64,000 nucleotides of DNA, taken from Nemania diffusa. Taxonomy: Eukaryota > Ascomycota > Sordariomycetes > Xylariales > Xylariaceae. The notes beneath the pieces were generated by a model that saw only the letters and a list, made by a program, of their open reading frames with translations, was not told where the DNA came from and searched no databases. The position numbers were made by a program, and so were the translations under genes. Positions 14,201 to 26,111 of this stretch are shown here, piece after piece. Position 1 is the stretch's first letter. Each line of letters begins with the position of its first letter. Location of the stretch: the NCBI GenBank assembly GCA_038501195.1, contig JBBPUQ010000009.1, positions 1,550,001-1,614,000 on the forward strand. Direction: 5' to 3'.

Positions 14201-14800
14201 ATAAAAAAAAAAAAAAAAAAAAAAAAAAATAGCTATTTATAAACAAATAAATATAATTAAATCTATTTATAAAATCTATATATAAAAAACAACGCTTATT
14301 AATTTTTACATAAAATATAAGTAGTATATAAATATAAAATAAGCAAATATAAAAAAAAAAAAAAAAAGATTTACTTTTTATATTTATATAAAAGTTGCGA
14401 AAATTTTTAATTAAATAAAAAATATACTGTTATTATTAGCAAAAAAAAAGTAAAAAAAAAGCTATAAATTATTTATTTTAAAATATAAAAAAAACTAAAA
14501 ATTGATAAAATTTTATATAATAAAAAAAATTTCGTTTATAGTAGTTTATTTTTATTTAAAAAAACCGAAAAAAAAAAAAAGCACTAAAACTAAAAAAAAA
14601 CAAAATAAAAATAAAAAAACTAAATATAATATTATTTAATTTAACAAAAAATAAAAATAAAAAAAAAAAAAAAAAAAAAAACAGCTATATAAAAGCGGAA
14701 TAAAAACTATTTGTTATAAAGTTAATATAAATATAATAAAAATAAAGAAAATAATAAGTGTAGCTTAAAAAAAGAAGCAGTACAAAAAAAAAAAAAAAAA

Positions 14801-14830
<30 letters not shown>

Positions 14831-14833
<3 letters not shown>

Positions 14834-14914
14834 AGTTAAATTTACAATCAAATATAAAAAAAAAAAAAAAAAAGAAGTTAAATTTACAATCAAATATAAA
14901 AAAAAAAAAAAAAA
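14831..14914. repeat. 42-bp tandem duplication in poly-A context
   Basis: Two near-identical units, each beginning AGAAGTTAAATTTACAATCA and ending in a long A run, start at 14831 and 14873. They sit in an extremely A-rich stretch (about 14,200-14,960) with several A runs over 15. A third, degenerate start (AGAAATTAA) follows at about 14919. Confidence 0.8.
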
Positions 14915-15244
14915 AAAAAGAAATTAAAAAAAAAAAAAAAGTACTTTTATATAATATTGTTAAAGCAGTAAAAAGTAGCAGTTAAGTTAGCACTATTTAT
15001 ACTTTAAAGTAGTTAAAAAAAGCAGTAACTATAAACAGAACTAAAAAATTAAAAAAAAAAAGCTGCAAAATTAAAAAGCATATAAAAAATAAATTGTATG
15101 TTAATAAAAAGAACATTAAAAAAAAACTAAAAAAAAGCAGCGTAAATATATTAAGAAATAATAAGTTATTTTAAAAAAAAAACATTATAAATAAACAGCT
15201 TAAAAACAATAAAAGTACAGTTAAACAGAGCTACTTTTTACAAA

Positions 15245-15509
15245 TGATAAGTGCAATCAAGGGTAGTTAAGTAAAGTAGTAGTAGAAAGTGAGATGTAGA
15301 TTGAATGGAGGAAAGGACCTGCAGCAATTCCTAAGACCTAAGGTTTAGGTGTGTGCGTGGATCCTTGTGGGTCCTTATGGGTCCTTATTTAATCTACAGG
15401 TGTATGCAGGTGCTACTTTTTTTACAGGTGCTAACTAGTATGGCCTACCTTAGAGGTGCGTTACTTTTATACAGGCTTTTCTATTTAAAACTTCTAGAAG
15501 TTTCTATTA
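15245..15509. repeat. Inner element, left LTR (265 bp)
   Basis: It starts TGATAAGTGCAATCAAGGGT and ends TTTCTATTA, where the partner ends TTTCTATCA. Mutation is light in the first 120 bp and heavier toward the inner end. It holds a GGGTCCTTAT tandem pair (about 15370-15391) and two ACAGGTG motifs. The apparent 67-codon ORF here is just LTR sequence. Confidence 0.95.
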
Positions 15510-18500
15510 AAATGCCGGGCATAAAAAAGTGCTTTAGTAACTTTATTAATTATTAAGTTATAAACTTATATAGTTTATTTCTTTTTTTCGTTTTTTTTTT
15601 TTATAGTTTGTTTACTTTTTTTTTATTTTTTTTAAATTTAACTGCTTTAAGTGCAGCTGTTTCTTTTTATAAAAAAAGCTTATGTCGTTTCTAGTATTTT
15701 TTAATTAGTTTGAATATATGCTATAATTAGTGCTTTATATACTACTAATTGTATTTGTAACTTTATTTTTTTTATTTAATAAAATAGTTAAATCTGTTTT
15801 TTTTGCGATTTAAATAATAACAAAATAGTGTTTTAATTTTATAAACTTTTTTATTTTCTGCGTTTTTATTAAAGTGTTAGTTAGTTTTAACCGGTTTAAA
15901 AAAAAGTACAATATAATAAAAAAAGTTATTATTACTATGTATTAAGCGTAATTGAACTACTGATATAACAGAATAAATATAGTAATACTTAAAAAAATCT
16001 AACTTGTAAACTAAATTATCGATTTTTTGTTTAACAGTTTATAAGCCTGCTTTTTGTTAGAAATATTTTTAAAAAAGCTGTTTAAATAAATAGTAGCTAT
16101 TATATAAACGTAAAAATATTTTGTTTTTAATTTTAAACTTAAATATATAGTATTTACAGTTAAAATATTTTTTAGTTTATATTGCAGCAAAGTTTATTGT
16201 TAATTTAATATTTTGTTTTAAATAGTTATATATTATTTATATGTTTTTAAATATATATTAATTACTTTTAATATTAATAACTATATTTAAAAAACTTAGT
16301 AACTTAAACTTAAATAATTGTTTATAAAAAATAAATTATATAGTTTATAACTATATAATATTAAAGTTTTACTATAAAATAAAAGCTAATTAAACTTAGT
16401 TTAATTTAAAGTTAGTAAAATTATAATATTAAATTACAATTTCTACAGTTTAGTTTTTACATTTAAACAAGCTATTTTTTTGAAAATAATATATAGTTGT
16501 TATTAAAAGCTTTATATTTAGTACTTTTTAAATATTTTGCTAAAACTTTAATATAAACTTATAGTTACAGTTAGAAATAATCTTTTTTAAAATTTTTTAA
16601 TTATTTAGTAATAATTGTTTAATTAATATAGTTACTTAATTTTTAGCTAAATATTTTTTATTGCTAAAAATAAGCAAGTTTTTTTTAAAAATATAACAAA
16701 TAGCAGTTATTATACAATTGTATATTTTATAATACTTAGATTTTTTTAATTGCTATAATGTTTCAACAGTATTAATTAAAAATAAAACTAAAATAAAATT
16801 AATTATAATAGTTTATATAAATAAAACATAAATTAATTAAATTAATTAAAAACTTTTAACTAGTTTTTAATAATTTGTTTAATTAAATTTGCATTTTAAA
16901 CAATATTTTATATATTTTTTTATTAATTATACTTTATAATAAATAAAATAGCTTTTAAAATTATTTATTATATAATTTAACTTTATATAATATTTTTTAT
17001 TATATACTGCTTTTAATATATACTTTATTATATTGTAAAATATATACAGCTTTTTAACTTTAGTATATATGTTATAAATCAGTCCGTTTATAACGCAAAA
17101 AAAGTAGCTAAACTTAAAAAAATTTACAACGTTTTTGTTAGTATTATTGTATCGATTTTTATTAGTGTATAATTTTTTTAGTATTTTTTTATACTTAAAA
17201 TCAAATTTGTAAACTTTTTAAAAATTAGTTTTTTAAAAGTTGTTTATAACAGTTTTAACAGTATATTTTACAATATTTTATATAAAATTTAAAACTGCTA
17301 GTTTATTAAAATGTTTTAACTTTTTGTTTTTTTTTATAATATTTTTTATAGTTTGAAAATAATTTAGTATATTTAAAACATAGTTTAAATAGTTTAAAAA
17401 ATAATAAACTTAAAATTTATATTAAAACAAATAAATTAAAAAGTTTATTAGTTAATTATTTATTTAATTAGTTGCAAAAATATTTAATATTATTTAATTT
17501 ATAATACTTTTAATAACAAAATAATTTATAAGTATTATTATTAATTGTTTATTAAACTATATTATTGTTTGAAGTTTTTTAGCTGTTTAAATTAAATATA
17601 TAATTTTAAGCTTAAAAAAACTATAATATATTTTTATTTAAAATAAACAACGATTTAAATATATTATAAATTAAACTTTTATAAAAAAAATAGTTTTATT
17701 TAGTTATTATTTATACCTGTTAATATAAAATACTATTACTTTAAAACTACGTTAAAACAATTTATTTATTTATAAATATAATGTTTTGTTAAAATTGTAA
17801 TAATAAATTGTAATTTTGTTATATATTGCTTTTTGTACTGTTTTAAAAAATAACTATTTAATATTAATAAGTTTGTAAAAAGTTAATTAGTAGTATTTTT
17901 TGCGTTAGTTTAAATTTTTATTAACAATGTGCTTTTTTTGCTTTTTTTTTGTAAGAAATTCAATTTTGTATTTTTATAAAAATTTAGCTAATTGTATATA
18001 ATAGAATAAAAAATTGCAGAAAAAACCGCTAGCGCTAAAATATTGTTTTAATGCTTTTAAACTGTTTAAAAAAACAAAGTTTTAAAAAGTTTATATATAT
18101 TTTACTGTAGTTGATATTTTTAAAGCGTTAATATAAAACTTAAACAATTTAACTAAAAAATATTTAATAAAAGTTTTTTTTAAAGCTATAGCAATATTAT
18201 ATAATTAAAATAAATTAAATATAATGTTTAAATATTTAATATAGTTAATAAAATTATTTAAATAAATAATAATATTATTAATAAATATACAATAATAATA
18301 TAAATAGCAGCAAAACAACTTATTTATATATTTTTAAATATAAATAAATAAGTTGTAAAATTTTATAAAAACAACATTTGATTTTTTTATTTTTTAAAAG
18401 CTAACAATAATAAATCGATTATAATAATAAAAGTATATTTTAAACTAATAAAAAAACTTAGTTGTATTAATAACTATAATATATTATTTGTTTAATAAAT

Positions 18501-20589
18501 TATTTATTATATTTTATTATAAAAAAAAAAAATAGTTATTTAATATTGCAACTTTATTAAATGTTTTTAAGTTTATAACTATTTAGCTTTTGTTTTAATT
18601 ATAAACTTTTTTTTATACTATAAAAACAAAGTAAACAAAAAATATTGTTTTATTAATTTATAATATATGTTTTTTTTTATATAATTTGTTATATATTATA
18701 TTAAAAATATTTATATTATATTTGCTTAAAAAATATAAATATATATTTAGCTTTTATTTTTATTAATTGTTAATAAAAAAAACTTTAAACTGTTTGTTTT
18801 TAAATATATTTACTTTGTTTTTATTAGTTTAAATATTATATGTTTTAACAATATTTGTAAATTTAGCTGCTTTAAATATATATTTAAAATAAATATATAT
18901 ATTTCTTTTAGTAACAGTTTTAAAAAAGTCTATAAATATTTTTATATTTAACAAAGCATAAATGTTTATAATTTTAAGTTTTAAAAACTTATTAAAAACT
19001 AAAATATATAATTTATTAATAAAAGTTACGTTTATATTTGCAACTATATTAAATATAATATTAAAAAAAAAAATATTTAAAAACTGTATATTTTTTATTT
19101 AACTTTTGCTTTTTATTAGTATATAATTAGTTATATCTATAAAAGTTAATATAATAGTAGCATTTTCTAGCTTTTTTATACTATATATTAATTTATTAAA
19201 TATATTATTAATAGCAATTGCAGTAATAATTAGAAATATTTTAAACTTAATGTTTATAAATATTAGCAAATTAACAAAAGCTAAAAATTTAAATTTAACT
19301 ACTTTAAACAAAAAAACTAACAATATAGCTGCTATAAATATAAAAGTTTTAAAAACTAGCTTTTATAAGCTAATATAGCTTTTATTATTACAATTTTTAC
19401 AAATTTGTTTCAACTTAGTTTTATAACTTATTTTAACAAAAGCTTTTAAATTATTTACAACTAGTACAACTTTAAACATTTTTATATTAAAAGTTATATT
19501 TATTATATTTTTATAAATAGTTATAAAACAAAAGTTACAATTTATAAGCAAAAGTTTATATTTAATTTACAAATATATATTTTTACTGCTTTATAATATA
19601 ACAAAACATATATTAGTTATTTTATATATATACTTTTTATTTTATATAAAAACTTTAAATAATATAGTAAAATTGTTTAAATTACAAAAAGTAATAATAT
19701 TATTTAAATAATTAATAACAGCATTATAAATTTAAAAAAAGTTGTTTTTAAAAAATATATTTAGTTACAAATAATTGTTTATTACTTATTTTTTTTTTTT
19801 ATATTTAACAATTTTAAGCTTTTTTTTTATGTTTACTTTTTATATATAAAATATAAATTTTGTTTATTTTATAAAAACTACTTTTATATTATTAACTATA
19901 GTTATACTACTTTTTTTTTTGTTTATAATATATTTAAAAGTTTTTATATATAATTAGCTAATTATAATATTACTTATATTAAAATTAATATAAATTTATA
20001 TATTTGTACTAATAAGTTTTATATATATATTAATATATAAATATATATAACTTAAATATAAAGTTTTGTTATAGCAGTTAAAACTAAACGCTTTAATAAC
20101 AAAAATGTTTGCTTTAATAACTTTAATAAACTTAGTATATATAAAAAAGTTAAAAATAACTGTTATAATAGCTAGTTTTTTATTAAAAATTTTTAAAATT
20201 AAAAATAAATTTAAAATATTTTTAAGTTTATAAATAATATTATTTTTAATAAGCTAATATATTTTAAAATATTAAAATAATATATTGTATAAAAGTATTT
20301 TTATAATATAATAGCTATATATTTAGTAAACAAAGTTTATAAAAAATAAAGTCGAGATTTTTTTTAACTAGTACTTTTTTTTATACTTTTTTAAGTATAA
20401 CTTAAAAGTACTAATAAATTTGTATTATTTGTAATATTTATAATATATACAGCTAAAGTTTAAAACATAAAAAAAAAATTAACTATTATTTTTAAGTTTT
20501 AAAAATAAAGCTTATTTTTTCGATTTTTTTTTTATGTTTTTTTTTAAAAAGTATATATAGTTTTTTTTTTTTCTTTTGCTACAACACTT

Positions 20590-20840
20590 TTTTTTATAAC
20601 GCTGTTTTTATTTGCAATTGCTATTACAATTATAGTTGCAATTATAGTTGCAATTGCAATCATAGTTTCGATTACAGTTGTATTTGCAGTTACAGTTGTA
20701 GTTCTTTTTTTATAAGTAGTAACTTTTGCAATAGCTGTTACAGTAGCTACTACAGTTATAATTATAGTTTTTATTTTAATAGCAGCAATTATAACTACAG
20801 TTTTAGCTATTATTATAATTGCTGCTTTAGCTATATTAAC
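20590..20840. repeat. Degenerate triplet/hexamer repeat inside the inner element
   Basis: About 250 bp made of alternating GCA/ACA/ATA and GTT/ATT triplets (for example GCAATTATAGTTGCAATTGC), with better C and G retention than the surroundings. The period is 3 to 6 bases, and a low-complexity coding stretch in the ancestral element would explain it. Function is unknown. Confidence 0.6.
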
Positions 20841-23079
20841 AATAAAATTTGTTATTAAAATATCGTTTTTATTTATAACTATAATAATTAAGCTAACAAT
20901 TAAACTTATTATATAAAAGTTTTAAAATTTATATTAACTTTTAAATAGTTATATTAAAAAAATATTTTATTTTAAACTTTATATTAAAGTATTATTTTAT
21001 AGCTTTTTATTTAAAGCTATAACAAGCTTTTTTAATTTTTTATATATATTTTTTTAATATATTTTTAAATTTAAACAAATAAATATAATTTATAATAACT
21101 TTGTTTTATTAGTTATAAATATTTTTTATAATATTTTACTAATTAAAGTTATTTTGTTTAAAAGTTTTATTAGCTTATATATATTTTAACTTGTATTAAA
21201 TAAATTAAAACAATATATTTTAGTTTTTAGTAATATTATATAAACAAAAAAAGCTACTTAAAAACTTTTAAATAGTTTAACTAAAACAAATTTTAAAATA
21301 ATTTTTTAATTTTTTTAATATTTTATTAAAGCTAGTTTTATAAAAAATTTGTTTATTATTTATATTAATTTTATTGTTTTATTAAAACAATGTTAATTTA
21401 ACTAACAAATAATTAAATATTAAAAATATTTAATTAATGTTTAATAGTATTAAACTTTTAATTAAAACGCTAATATAATTTACAAAAAAGTAAACATTTA
21501 TATAAATAATGTTTTTTTTATTAACAATTACTTTTTAGTTGTTAAAGTTTGCTTATTTAAAATTAAATATACTAATGTTGTTATATTTAATTTTATATAT
21601 ATTGTTTTTAATAAAACTTAAATTTGCTTTAAAAATAATATAACAGAAGTTATATTTATGTTTTAAAATAAAGTTATTGTTACTATTATTAAAATTATTA
21701 AAAAGATTTTTTTTAATACTAATATTTTTAAAAAAAAATAGTTACTTTTTAGTAAAAATAAATACAAAAACAAAAGTAAAATTTAATTTAAATATAAATA
21801 AAAGTATAAATTTTAATATAAATATAAATGTTAATACAAAATTAATACTAAACTAAAACGCAAATATGTTAAAATTTACTAATAGTTTAAATGTTCAGTT
21901 ATAAAAAAAGTTGTTAATAAACAAAAAAAACAAAAGCATAAAAAAAAAAAAAGAAATAAATAATAATATAAATATATTAAAATATTTAATATAAATTTTT
22001 TAGTTTATTTTTATAATAAAGTTAGTTTTAATAGTTAAACTATATACTTTTTTTAAAAAATCAAAAAACTTATTAAGCTTTTTTATTATTTTATTATTTA
22101 ACTTTTTATATTTTTTTAATATTATTTACTAATTAATTAATATTATTTTTAAACGATTTATTGTTTACTTTATTATTTTTACATTTTATTAAAATAAATT
22201 ATAATTAAAAGTTTATAACTATATAACATTATATATATAATTAATAATAAACTTATTAAATTTAAGTTTAGCTAAAATAATAGTAACTATATTAGTACTA
22301 AAAGTTTTTAATAAACAATTAAATTTAAATCGATTTTGTAAAAATTAATTAGTTAAATTAAAACATAAATTATTAAGCAATAAATTTAGCGTTTTATTTA
22401 GTAAGTATTTAAAAAAAGCATTTTTTTTTTTTTTTTTTTTATTTTTAGTTTTAATTAATATAATAAAAATAATATAAAACAAACTATAAATAATAAAAAT
22501 ATTTATATAATTATTAATTAAAACATATATATTTTTAAATAACTAATTAAATAAAAAAATGCTTTATATTTTAAATAAACTTTTTTTAAAATATATATAC
22601 TTTTAGTTAAATCGTTAAATATGTTTTAACAACTGTTTTTTTTTTTATAATTTATTAAAAAACTAAATATATATATTTTAGTAAAAAAAATCTGTAAATA
22701 TTTGCAAAAGCAGTAAATACTATTGCAATAAAACACACTTTTATAACTAAGTACACTGCTATTTTTTAAAATACAAAAAAATATTATTAAGCTTGCTTTT
22801 TATATCAATATATTAAATTATTTACAAAACTTAACAAAAATATAAAACAAAATAATGCTAAGCAAAAATAGTACAAAAAAACCAAGCTGCTAAAACATTA
22901 AACATTTTTGCAATATTAATACTTGCTTTGTTTAAATTAGTTGTAACAATTTAACACAAATACATACATACATATTACTGCTAACAAAAAAAGTCTTTTT
23001 GATTTTAAAAAATCTAAAAAATAATAATATAGTAATAATTTAGTTTAGTTTTATAATAAAACTACAAAAAGCACTAATT

Positions 23080-23344
23080 TAATAAGTACAATCAAAAGTA
23101 GTCAAATAAAATAGTAGTAAAAAGTAAAATGTAAATTAAATAAAGGAAAAAACCTACAGTAATTCTTAAAACCTAAGGTCTAGGTATATGTGTAGATTCT
23201 TATAGGTCCCTATGGGTCCTTATCTAATCTACAGGTATATGCAGGTGCTACCTTCTCCACAGGTGCCAACTAATATAGCCCACTTTAGAGGTGCATCACC
23301 TTCATACAGGCTCTTTTATCTAGAACCCCTAGAGGTTTCTATCA
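23080..23344. repeat. Inner element, right LTR (265 bp)
   Basis: Same length as the left LTR and aligned to it without gaps. Here the first half is eroded (starts TAATAAGTACAATCAAAAGT) while the last 120 bp are well preserved (ends CCCCTAGAGGTTTCTATCA). ACAAA follows immediately. Confidence 0.95.
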
Positions 23345-23462
23345 ACAAACTTTGTAATATAATTAAACTTAAGTATTATTTATACTGCTTTTAAATAAAT
23401 ATAAAAAAGAAATAAAGCTGCTTTTATAAAGCTTTATACTAAAAACTTAAAAAAGAAAATAA

Positions 23463-23662
23463 TATTACAAGCTATATAAGCTGCTAAGTTTAGCTTATAA
23501 ATATAGTTTTAAATAATCGCTAAAACTGCATTAACTATATATATTAAATTATTTAGCTGTTTTAAAGCATAATATATATATTAAAAAAACTTTTTTTTTT
23601 TTTTTTTTAAGCTAAATTATAAATAATATATATTTATAGCTGCTAAACTTTAGCTTGTTATA
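23463..23662. repeat. Middle element, right LTR (200 bp)
   Basis: Partner of 8085-8284. It begins TATTACAAGCTATATAAGCT and ends GCTTGTTATA, followed by CTTTT. It keeps some C lost in the left copy near its outer end, but is more eroded in its first half. Confidence 0.9.
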
Positions 23663-25904
23663 CTTTTTATTAAATAGTTATTTTTAATTTTTAAGTTTAT
23701 TTTTTTAACTTTTTATATTTATTTTAGTTTTTAAAACTTATATAGCTATAACTTTGCTATTAAAAATTTTAATATATAACAGCTAGTATAACTATAATTA
23801 AAAAATACTATAAATTTAAAACTATTAAATAACTTTGTTTTAAATAAATTATATTAGTTTTAATAACTATTATAAATTTTGTTTTATTTAAATAGTTTTT
23901 ATAAACTTATATTTATATAAACTATATAAATATAACTTTTTTATTAATTATTTATATTTATTTTATTTATTAAGTAGGCTATTTTTTAATTAATTAAATT
24001 TTTTTTAATTTTTTTAATAATGTTATATTTATTTATATTTTTATTTAAATCAAAGTTTCTATTATTAATAAAATAAACTCGCTTTTTATTTTTATATAAG
24101 CTTTTATTTTAAAAAGCTTTGTATTTTTTTTTAAATTTACTAAATCTATTTGTTTTATTTTTAAACAGTATATTTTTTAATATTATATTTTAACTTATAT
24201 AGCTATATTAATATTATTTATTATAATTTAATATATTTTTTAACTATTTTAGCTTTTTGTTATAATTTTTAGTTTAATAGCTTAACTTTTTATAATTAAA
24301 ATATATATTGTTTAATATATTAGTTATATATTCTACTTTTTAATATTTATTATTATAAAGCTTAATTGTTTAGTTAATATTATAGTTGTTTATTTTAAAA
24401 TTAAAAATTATTATATTTAAACTTTTTAAAATTAATTTTATATAATTAAACATTTAAATTATATTTTTATTAAATTTATTTGATATATTAGTATTAATAT
24501 TATAATTATAATATAATATTAATATATTTTATAGTTATATAGTTATATTAAATATACTATAAATTTTAAGTTTTATAGCAGTTATATTAATTATTTTTGT
24601 TAATTAAACTATTTTTTTTATAATTTAGCTAATATTTAAATTAACAATATTTTTTTTTAAATATAGCTATATATTTAATATATATATTTTAAACTTATTA
24701 GCTATAACATTGTATATTTGCTATATATTTTTTGTAATATTTAAAAGTTTATAAAAAACTATTTATAGCTTTTATAAATAAACAATATATAACTTTTTTT
24801 ATATTAACATTATATTTATAAATATTATAAAAAAACTATTTAATATATTATATATAGTTAATATTTAAATCATAACTTTTAAAAAATTTATTTATATAAC
24901 TTTAGTATTAATATTATATATAAATAATATTATTTATTAAAAGTTTTTTTTAAATTTAATTATTACTTTTATAAATTATAGCTTATATAATACAAAAGTT
25001 TATACTAAATATACTTAAATATTTTAAACTTTATTTAAAATAATATAGTTTGTTTTTATAAATTATAAATTAAATAAAATTACAACTTTATTTTTTAATT
25101 TAATTTAACTTAGTTAATTAATATTGCTTTATAAAAATATATTTAAAAATACTGTTTAAACTATTTAATTTTATATTGTTTATATTTTATTAAATCTTTT
25201 ATATTTTTAAAAGTTTAAAATAAAATCTAGTAATTTTTTGTTTAAAATAACATTTATTAGTATTTTTATATATATTAAAGTATTAACTATTGTATTAACT
25301 ATATATATAAAATTTTAAAAAAAATTATTTATAAATTAGTTTAGTTCAAGTTAGCTTTATATAAATTAGTTTTATATAAATTAATTTAATTTAAATTAAT
25401 TTAATAAAAATAAACTAGTTACAAGTTAATTTAATATAAATATATTAAATATAAATAAATTAAATATAAATAAATTAAATATTAATAAATTAAATATAAA
25501 TAAATTAAATATAAGTTATATATAAATAAATTAATTTTTTAACTTTTTTAACTTTTAGTTTATTTATATATTTATTTAAATAATTATTATAACGATTTAA
25601 CTAAATTTGTTTTTTATATTAACTATAAATACTTTGATTTTTTTATATGCTAAAATAACTGTTATATTTAATAATGTGCTAATAAAAGCGTTAATTAAGT
25701 CGTTTATATCAAACTTATTTAATTTTAATTTAAATACTAATTTAAATTTTGATTTAAAAATTCTATTATTAAATATTTTAGCTATATAGTTTATATCTAT
25801 AGCTGCAAATTAATAAAGTTGTATAATTTATATAATCAATTAGTCAAAAATAAATATAAAATATAAATAATAAAGTTTGTTATAAAACTACACAAATAGC
25901 TATT

Positions 25905-26111
25905 TATATATTTAAATTAATCTTTTTAAAATATTAGTTTATAATTTATATATTATTACTAAGCTATAGATCTATATTTAAAAGTAAATTATAAAATATA
26001 AAAGTATAAGTCAATCCTTGTTCAAGTGTGGCGTACTTATATACATATACCGGTTCTACTACTTTCTAATGTATTATTTACATGTGGGTACTTCCATTGT
26101 CTGGATCCACA
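25905..26111. repeat. Outer element, right LTR (207 bp)
   Basis: Partner of 4711-4917. The first 80 bp are nearly pure A/T, while the last 90 bp have normal composition, ending TGTCTGGATCCACA, followed by GCTG. The AT desert stops inside this LTR. Confidence 0.9.

Larger units (their letters stand above)
15245..23344. mobile_element. Inner LTR retrotransposon, RIP-degraded, inserted in the middle element
   Basis: A complete 8,100-bp structure. It has 265-bp LTRs at 15245-15509 and 23080-23344, terminal sequence TGATA...TATCA (best seen by combining both copies), and the 5-bp target-site duplication ACAAA at 15240-15244 and 23345-23349. It sits 118 bp (counting its own site copy) before the right LTR of the middle element. 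The LTRs keep far more G and C than their surroundings, making two small GC islands in the desert. The interior is degraded, T-rich for most of its length and A-rich near 21.7-22.0 kb, so orientation is uncertain. No gag, protease, reverse transcriptase or integrase frame can be read. Confidence 0.93.
8085..23662 (+). mobile_element. Middle LTR retrotransposon, RIP-degraded, inserted in the outer element
   Basis: Bounded by 200-bp direct repeats at 8085-8284 and 23463-23662. Comparing the two copies gives original ends of about TGTTACAAGC and GCTTGTTACA. CTTTT flanks both sides (8080-8084 and 23663-23667) as a 5-bp target-site duplication. Without the inner element and its duplicated site it is about 7.5 kb. 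A purine run, AAAAAAGAAAATAA (about 23450-23462), abuts the right LTR like a polypurine tract, and the interior is mostly A-rich on this strand. Both point to plus orientation. No reading frame survives, so the superfamily cannot be assigned. A 42-bp tandem duplication lies near 14831-14914. Confidence 0.9.
4711..26111 (-). mobile_element. Outer LTR retrotransposon, RIP-degraded, split by nested elements
   Basis: Bounded by 207-bp direct repeats at 4711-4917 and 25905-26111, starting TGTG and ending CACA in the best-preserved parts. They align end to end without gaps, with C/T and G/A differences. GCTG lies immediately outside both ends (4707-4710 and 26112-26115), giving a 4-bp target-site duplication. 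Without the middle element and its duplicated site (8085-23667), this element is about 5.8 kb, a normal LTR-retrotransposon size. No gag or pol frame survives. Both internal halves (4918-8084 and 23668-25904) are T-rich on this strand, and a T-rich tract lies just inside the left LTR (4922-4932). I therefore infer minus orientation, weakly. Retrotransposon identity is inferred from structure, not from protein domains. Confidence 0.88.

Noticed and set aside
15353..15556. 67-codon plus-strand ORF in the desert
   Set aside because: It lies mostly inside the left LTR of the inner element, and the matching frame at 23212-23394 is the right LTR. Neither is a gene.
19099..25789. ORFs at 19099-19323, 19363-19551 and 25607-25789
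   Set aside because: They are runs of Asn, Ile, Lys, Phe and Leu codons expected by chance in extreme AT sequence, with no motif.
4711..26111. AT desert as a centromere core or a mitochondrial DNA insertion
   Set aside because: Nested retrotransposons account for essentially all of it. No mitochondrial gene or tRNA was seen, and nothing in the sequence shows centromere function.
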